Of a stretch of DNA of 64,000 nucleotides, positions 57,731-64,000 are shown one piece after another. The stretch is from Cryptomeria japonica. Taxonomy: Eukaryota > Streptophyta > Pinopsida > Cupressales > Cupressaceae. Both the position numbers and the translations under genes were made by a program. The DNA lies in contig NC_081409.1 in NCBI RefSeq assembly GCF_030272615.1, forward strand, positions 529,476,291 through 529,540,290. Reading direction: 5' to 3'. Below the pieces are notes generated by a model that saw nothing but the letters and a program-made list of their open reading frames with translations, was not told the DNA's origin and searched no databases. The first letter of the stretch is position 1. Each line of letters begins with the position of its first letter.

Positions 57731-59900
57731 ATGAAGTCTTGTGGGATATTATGCCTATAAATATTTGTCATCTTTTGTTGGGTAGACCTTGGTAGTTTGA
57801 TAGACAAGAAGTACATGATGGGAGGAAGAATACATACAATATTGTGGCCAATGGGATGAAGCAAACCTTGTTGCCCTTGGAGGAACCTTTGAAGAATGAA
57901 ATCTGTACAAATGCTAGAATTTGTTTGGTAGATGGAAGGAAATTCCTGGATGGATTGAGACATGAGAATGTGTGTTTTGCCTTAATTCCTAAGAATACAT
58001 AGAATTCAGAGCATGAAGAGGAACAACAAGAAGAGATAAAGGATTTGCTGACAGAATATGATCAAGACATCATTTCAAATAATGTTCCTGATGGATTGCC
58101 ACCTATGAGAAGTATCATTCATTGCATGGACCCGATTCCCGAAGCTAGTTTGCCTAACAAAGATGCACACCAGATGACATCAATAAAGAATGAAGAAGTA
58201 AATAGACAAGTGCAAGAGTTGTTGAAGAAAGGTTTGATCAGGTAAAGTCTGAGCCCTTGTGCAGTACCAATAGTATTAGCACCTAAGAAGAATGGAGAGT
58301 GGAGAATGTGTGCTGATTCTAGAGCAATAAACAAGATCACAGTGAAATATCGGTTTTCTTTGCCTAGGATGGATGACATAATGAACTGTTTGAGTGGAGC
58401 CAAATACTTTACAAAGATAGATTTGAAGAGTGGATATCATCAGATCAGGATCAGAGAAGGAGATGAGTGGAAGATAGCATTCAAGACAAATGAAGGATTG
58501 TATGAATGGTTGGTGATGCCTTTTGGGTTAACTAATGCACTGAGTACTTTCATGAGGCTGATGAATGAGGTATTAAAGAAATTATTGGGTAAGTTTGTTA
58601 TTGTATATTTAGATGACATTCTAATTTTCAGCAACACAAAAGAGGAGAATTTGTTGCAATTGAGACAAGTTTTGCAGAGGTTAAGAGAATAAAATTTGTT
58701 GATTAATATTAAGAAGTGTACTTTTATGAAGGATGAGTTAGTCTATTTGGGATTTGTGACATCTAAGGATGGTTTGAAGATGGACCTTGAGAAAGTAAAA
58801 GCAATTGTTGAGTGTCCTACATCAGAAACCATTAGAGAGGTAAGATCATTTCATGGATCAGCTAGTTTCTACCGGAAATTCATCAAAAATTTCAATTCAG
58901 TTTGTAACCCTATGACTGAGACCATGAGGGGAGATCGGAAGGAATTCAAGTGGACCACCGGAGCAAACAAAATTTTTGAACTGTTGAAGCAGAAAGTGAC
59001 TGAGCAACCTATGTTAGCTTTACCGAATTTCAATAGATTATTTCAAGTGGGTTGTGATGCAAGTGGAACAACAATAGGAGCAGTCTTGAGTCAAGAAGGG
59101 AGAGAAGTAACTTATTTTAGTGAGAAATTCAATGATGCCCAGAGGAGATACTCAGTATATGACCAGGAGTTTTATACCATAGTTCAAGCCTTGAAGAAGT
59201 GGAGACATTACCTATTGCCTAAGGAGTTTGTGTTGTATACAAATCATCAAGCTTTGAAGTATTTGAACAGTCAGAGTAAGTTTAATCAGAGATATATGAG
59301 ATGGGTATAATTCTTACAAAGTTACAATTTTGTGTTGAAGCATAGAAGTGGGAAACCTAACAAAGTTGTTGATGCATTGAGTAGGAGAAGTAATTTGCTG
59401 AAAGAGATGAGAGTGACAGTATTAGGATTTGAAGAATTGAAGAATTTGTATGATGATGACCCAAATTTTGCAAAACCTTGGAAAGCATGTAGAGAACCGA
59501 TTATGGTAGATAGAAGAAATTGGTTGCATTACTTCATTCAGGATGGGATGCTATTCAAAGGAGTTCAGTTGTGCATACCTAAGAGTTCTATGATTGAGAA
59601 TCTGATAAAGTAGAAACACAGTGGAGCATTAGTTGGACATTTTGGTATTGACAAAACAGTAGCATTGGTGAGTGAGCAGTAATTTTGGCCCCAGATTCAA
59701 AAGGATGTTAAAATATATGCACAAAGTTGTAGAGTTTGTCAAGTTGCAAAGGGTAGTAGTCAGAATGTGGGATTGTATAAACCTTTGATAGTACCAGTAA
59801 GACCTTGGGAAGATATAAGCATGGATTTCATAATTGAATTACCTAAAACACCGAGACGGAATGATTCTATTTTTATGGCAGTGGAAATATTCTCGAAGTT
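57731..59900 (+). pseudogene. pol: Chromovirus reverse transcriptase and RNase H, broken
   Basis: After the protease remnant (CHLLLGRPW near 57770) the frame gives the RT lead-in (EASLPNKDAHQM), the RT core ([18 protein letters not shown] near 58306, [15 protein letters not shown] near 58410, [13 protein letters not shown] near 58518, catalytic [12 protein letters not shown] near 58597) and RNase H (VGCDASGTTIGAVLSQ near 59050, TYFSEKFNDAQRRYSVYDQE near 59112, YTNHQALKYLNSQ near 59240). This frame runs unshifted for over 2 kb. Stops lie at 57797, 58004, 58243, 58690, 59308, 59611 and 59680. All RT catalytic residues remain. Confidence 0.9.
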
Positions 59901-60862
59901 GGCTACCTATTTTTACATCAGATGCATTACATGTAGCAAACCTATTTTTCAAGGAAGTAGTGAGATTGCATGGATTATCTAAGAGATTAGTTTCAAACAG
60001 AGACACTAAGTTTTTTGGCTATTTTTGGAGAACACTTTGGAAGAAGATGAAGATAGATTTGAAGTTTAGTTCTACTTTTCATCCACAGACTGATGGATAG
60101 ATAGAAGTAGTTAACCGAAGCTTGGGAAATTTGTTGAGATGTTTAGTTGGAGATAAAACCGGAAGTTGGGATTTTATCCTTGCACAAGCAGAGTTTTCCT
60201 ACAATAATTCAGTAAATAGGAGTACTGGAAGAACACCTTTTGAGATTTTTACCAGAGTGCATCCTAGAGGTATATCAGAATTAAGAGATATTAGCAGTGA
60301 AGACCGAAGAAGTTCAGAAGCAGAAGACTTTGCAAATCACATGGCATCCTTGAATATTCAGGTTAAGCAGCATTTGGAGGACATGAACAACAAGTATAAG
60401 GAGAAGGCAGATGAGAAGAAGAGACATAAGGAATTTGAAGTTGGTGATGAAGTGATGGTATATCTGAGAAAAGAAATATTCCCGATTGGAACTTATAGCA
60501 AATTGCAGATGAAAAATTTTGGACCTTGCAGGATTTTGAGGAAGTTCAGTTGTGGGAATGCATATGAAGTGGAGTTACCAGATAGTTTGAGTATTTCACT
60601 TGTGTTTAACATTGTAGATTTTCATGAGTATCATGAACTAGAATTCAGTGAGGACAGTATTGAAGACTTGGAGAAATTGTTTCCTCGGAAGGAAATAGAT
60701 CGGATTGAATAACTTTTGGATAGTAGGATTGGGTGTAGTACCCGAAGAAATCAGTATAAGGAGTATCTTGTGAAGTGGAAGGACAGACCAGTCGAAGATT
60801 CATCTTGGATTTCTCAGGCAAAGGTAGACCACCTTGGTTTTCCTTTAACCCCGGCAAAGTGA
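59601..60862 (+). pseudogene. pol: Chromovirus integrase with chromodomain, broken
   Basis: The zinc region (HSGALVGHFGIDKT near 59620, CRVCQVAKG near 59730) is followed by the first catalytic aspartate ([13 protein letters not shown] near 59810), a frameshift near 59900, the second aspartate ([13 protein letters not shown] near 59990) and the glutamate (HPQTDG*IEVVNRSL near 60080, where a TAG replaces the usual glutamine). The C-terminal part (FEVGDEVMVYLRK near 60440) leads across a stop at 60710 to a chromodomain (YKEYLVKWKDRPVEDSSWIS near 60755) and ends at TGA 60860-60862. Chromodomains steer chromovirus insertion to particular chromatin. The gene is dead. Confidence 0.9.
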
Positions 60863-60894
60863 GAGACTCACTTTTTTCAATAACCCTAGATGTC

Positions 60895-61699
60895 TAATGC
60901 AGGATCATCGCCGGTTCATAGCAACCTTACATCAACCAAAAAAAATTTCCTTTATGTTTTTCTTGCTATTTACAGCTTGAACATATCTTTCTGTGTGTCC
61001 CAGTTTTGGCTCACCGGATCCTGTGGAGTTGTATTCTACTTGAAGACTTTATCATCTTTCTTATTTCCAGACTGCATCACATTTGGATCATTTTACAGCA
61101 AGTTATTTCTATCGGTTTCCTAGACAGTTTCCTATTACTGGTTGACAGTTCTTGTTATCGGTTGCCTTGGAACTATTTTTGGTGATCTACCATAACCCCT
61201 TCTGAAGCTTGTGGAGCCTTGGGAATTGATTTCGATGTTTCTTGTCATGTGGCCGACCTTTTCCCATGATCTACACTTCATCCTTTGGATTTTCTGGTGG
61301 AATCTCTTGGTGGAGGCCAACCTTGTTGGTTTTACACGTTAGGTCTTATTCTTCGGGTTTTGATCCATTTATGGGTCGACCGGATCCCCTTGGATCATAT
61401 AAATCATTATAATTGAGCATTAGAATGTATCAAAGGTGGAAGATAGAACATAGAAGATAGATTTATAGCTTTGAGGTCCTAGTTGTGACCTATTATGTAT
61501 TTTGAGCATGTTCTAGCAGGCGTGTGAGTCGGTTATTCTATAACCCGATTGTTACTGGTTGGTTGTAATCAATTTTCATGTTATAATTCGATCTATTCTG
61601 CATTGCCTCCATCATATATTTGTGTTTCCATTGTGTTTACTCTTGCTGACCAGTCCAGATTGATCTCTTGGAGGTCCCTCCTAATCGATGACTGCTTCA
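60895..61699 (+). repeat. Chromovirus 3' LTR
   Basis: 805 bp from TAATGCAGGATCATC (the initial TG mutated to TA) to GACTGCTTCA. It matches the two parts of the 5' LTR and, in inverted orientation, 63002-63794. It keeps the empty site (TTGACAGTTCTTG at 61142-61154) of the element nested in the 5' LTR. Confidence 0.92.
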
Positions 61700-63001
61700 A
61701 AATGGTTCTCCCGATTACCTTTGACTATCCAATCTTTCCAAGAATTAGCTAATAAGTTTGTCTCATACTATTCTTACAACTGCGAACATGAGGTGACCAT
61801 GATGGACCTCTTCAATACAAAAAAAAAACAAGGAGAATCCTTTGTATCATTTTTGCAAAGATGGAGACATTACACAAAAAAATAACCTTATAACATTCCA
61901 GATAAGAAACTTGTTGACCTCTTTTGTCGTAATTTAAACAAGGAAATTGGGAGAGAACTTCACCCCAAGTGTTTGGACACCTTTGATGAGGTCATAGACA
62001 TGGGATTACGCATTGAACAAACACTTATTGACGATGGCACTATAAAGATAAATGATGATAAAGATCACAAAGGATCAAGTTCAAACCACAAAACACCCTT
62101 TTGGGCTAAGAACAAGAGTGTGGTTAATAACGAAGTAGTTGATGTGAAAAATGCTAAAACATCATCACCTGTTTACAACCTTAAGGGTTCATCCTTAGAC
62201 AAAGAAAAAGAGAAACAACGAAGATTCCCTAAACAAAAATTTACACCATTGGGACAACCACTCCAGTTAGCATTGAAAGAACTCCTTGGAAACAATCTTA
62301 TAACATTGCCAGAGATAAGAGAATACAATCCCCAAGTCAAACCCCCATGATGGAATGACAATCACTTTTGCGACTATCATAGACACAAGGGTCATAAGAC
62401 TAATAATTGCAATAAACTTTGACATGTGATACAAGACCTTCTTGATGAAGGAAAGATTTCAGTTGATGGATATACTCCTTTTGGTAACTTCGATCATGAG
62501 ATATTCAAAAATCCTTTTCATAAGCATGACAAGGATAAAAGAAAGGCCCTAAAATTTGGTGACGGTGTGAACTATACCAATGATAAATATGATTATACTA
62601 TAAAAAACATCACTGAGGCTGATAATCATGTGAACACTTTTATCATAAAGGACACAGAAACTGATTGTAATTTTACCACCCGCAAGGGCATTTTTATCCT
62701 TAAGGGCCCTAACTCTAAACCCGTTGCAACATCTTCACAATAAAACCTTATATAGCATTTAGGGAAAACACCCATATATATTTCTATACTTGAGTTTCTA
62801 CGCTTATCCCCTGGACATAAAGCTATCCTTGATAAAGCACTTGCTACTACTACTACAATGCCTACATGTAGATCAATTTCAAGCTATGGTCGGACATATC
62901 GCCTCCCCTCAGACCCTCACTTTCACTGGGAATGATGATGTATCCATACAACAACCACATAATGTGCCCCTACATATTGAGGTCCTTGTCCATAAAGATA
63001 A
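61700..63001 (+). pseudogene. gag: Outer gypsy gag, 3' part, and start of protease
   Basis: The reading resumes right of the chromovirus with WFSRLPLTIQSFQELANKFV, the classical plant gypsy gag sequence, then KKQGESFVSFLQRWRHYTKK near 61850. Stops lie near 61884 and 62348. The zinc finger CDYHRHKGHKTNNC (62369-62410), of the C-x2-H-x4-H-x4-C kind found in plant gypsy gags, is still in frame; a stop follows at 62421. The frame ends at 62741-62743. In another frame, NVPLHIEVLVHKDNE near 62965 matches the lead-in to a Tat-type protease (compare LKIEVLIHR in the element at 24732-34285). The second chromovirus interrupts it at 63002. Confidence 0.82.
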
Positions 63002-63794
63002 TGAAATAGTCACTGATGAGGAGGGACCTCAAGAGATCAGTCCAAACCAGTCAGCAAGAGTAAACACAACAAAAACACACAGATATGATGGAGGCAATGT
63101 AGAACAAGTAGTTTTATTGCATGAAATTTGATTACATCCAACCGGTAACAACCAAGTTACAACATACTAACACACATGCCTGGTAGAATAGGTCACACTG
63201 GGACCTTGAATCAAAAGGTCTATCTTCTAGGCACAGTCTATCTATCTGATATGTTTTGATCTTCTGATTGATTACATTCTAAAGCATGATTATAAATATA
63301 TATATTGATCCAAAGGATCCGGTCGGCCAAAAGGAACAAAACCCGAAGACCAAGACCTAATGTGCAAAATGAATAAGGTCGGCGTCTGCCAAGATATTCC
63401 TCCAGAAAATCAAAATGATGAAACGTAGAAGGTCGGCCACATGAAAAGAAACATTGATATCAAAGTCAAAGGCTCTACAAGCTTTGGAATAGGTTTCGCT
63501 AGATCACCAGAATAGGTCTCAGGCAACCGGTAACAAAGGAACAATCAGTAACAAAAAACTGTCATGGAAACCGGTAGCGATATCTTGCCAGAAAGTGATC
63601 CAAAAGAGATACGGTTTGAAAGAAAGAAAGATGATCAAGTCTTCAAGTAGAATCCAACTCCATAGGATCTGGTGAGCCAAAACTAGGACACATAGAAAGG
63701 AAAACTGAAACTGCAAACTGAAAAAAAAAACTAAAAAAAGAAAAAAAATTTGGTTGATGCAAGATTGATGTGAACCGGGGATGCTCCTGCATCA
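63002..63794 (-). repeat. 3' LTR of a second chromovirus
   Basis: 793 bp. The plus strand begins TGAAATAGTCACTGATG and ends CTGCATCA. It is the same family as 60895-61699, in inverted orientation. The five bases before it are GATAA; the other flank lies outside the window. Confidence 0.9.
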
Positions 63795-63825
63795 TACATC
63801 TAGGGTTAATGAAAAAGAGAGCCTC

Positions 63826-64000
63826 TCACTTTTTTGGGGTCAAAGGGAAACCAAGGCGGTCTACCTCTTCCTGAGAAATCCAAGATGAATCTTGAACTGG
63901 TCTACTCTTCTACTTCACAAGGTATTCTTTGTACAGACTGTTCCGAGTACTACGCCCAATCCTACTATCCAAAATCTCTTCACTCTGATCTAGTTCTTTC
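63826..64000 (-). pseudogene. pol: Second chromovirus, end of pol with chromodomain (partial)
   Basis: The minus strand gives the end of the polyprotein: SRIGRSTRNSLYKEYLVK, a stop where the first copy has tryptophan, then VQDSSWISQEEVDRLGFPLTP and a stop at 63826-63828. It matches 60713-60862 of the first copy closely. The rest of the element lies beyond 64000. The W-to-stop change (TGG to TAG) suggests this copy is also inactive. Confidence 0.88.

Larger units (their letters stand above)
48784..61699 (+). mobile_element. Chromovirus (Ty3/gypsy), decayed, with a nested element in its 5' LTR
   Basis: The 5' LTR is 48784-49037 plus 55684-56233, and the 3' LTR is 60895-61699 (about 805 bp each). 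Between them are a TGGTATCAAAGC primer site, gag, protease, RT, RNase H, integrase and a C-terminal chromodomain, which marks chromoviruses. Target duplication: GAATG/AAATG. It splits the gag of an outer gypsy element. Several stops and at least two frameshifts make it inactive. A second copy in the other orientation starts at 63002. Confidence 0.93.

Overview
This is a stretch of a large, repeat-rich plant nuclear genome, made almost entirely of retroelements inserted into one another. The sequence is AT-rich. The families are plant-typical: Ty1/copia elements of Sirevirus type with clustered polypurine tracts, Ty3/gypsy chromovirus, Ty3/gypsy Tat-type elements with a second RNase H, and an L1-type LINE whose ORF1 is DUF4283-like. 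All the long coding frames are decayed. The sheer nesting suggests a giant genome, perhaps a gymnosperm, but nothing here proves the species. I see no intact cellular gene, no tRNA or rRNA gene and no CRISPR array.

Layout. 1-5340: unrecognised coding scraps, a Tat-type solo LTR (1799-2956, TSD AGTAT), a Sirevirus-like solo LTR (3023-3811, TSD GAGTG) and a decayed LTR. 5639-21705: a host array of about ten imperfect inverted-repeat units of 70-80 bp, split by two copia elements: copia-1 (5870-12773, + strand) and copia-2 (13321-21678, - strand, with a solo LTR inside its 5' LTR). 21946-34958: an unrecognised broken coding region, split by a Tat-type gypsy element (24732-34285, - strand) with two 965-bp LTRs and no reverse transcriptase. 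36690-42650: a decayed LINE (- strand) carrying a 587-bp SMART/TRIM-like element with three short LTRs. 42651-48066: AT-rich non-coding sequence, one solo-like LTR and low-complexity repeats.

48073-64000 is nested three deep. An outer gypsy gag (48073-48783 continuing at 61700-63001) is split by a chromovirus (48784-61699, + strand). The chromovirus 5' LTR is itself split by a non-autonomous Sirevirus-like element (49038-55678, - strand). A second chromovirus (63002 to beyond the window, - strand) enters the same outer element. Target-site duplications and the unsplit 3' LTR confirm this order.

The most unusual items are the non-autonomous Sirevirus-like element, whose only large product is an unrecognised frame of about 1,118 codons with no frameshift; the Tat element whose reverse transcriptase is missing in frame; the inverted-repeat array; the copia-1 3' end that appears to carry primer-binding-site sequence inside the target duplication; and the SMART-like tandem. 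Functionally, the non-autonomous elements keep primer sites, polypurine tracts and LTR promoters, so they were probably copied by enzymes of related elements such as the copia and gypsy copies seen here.
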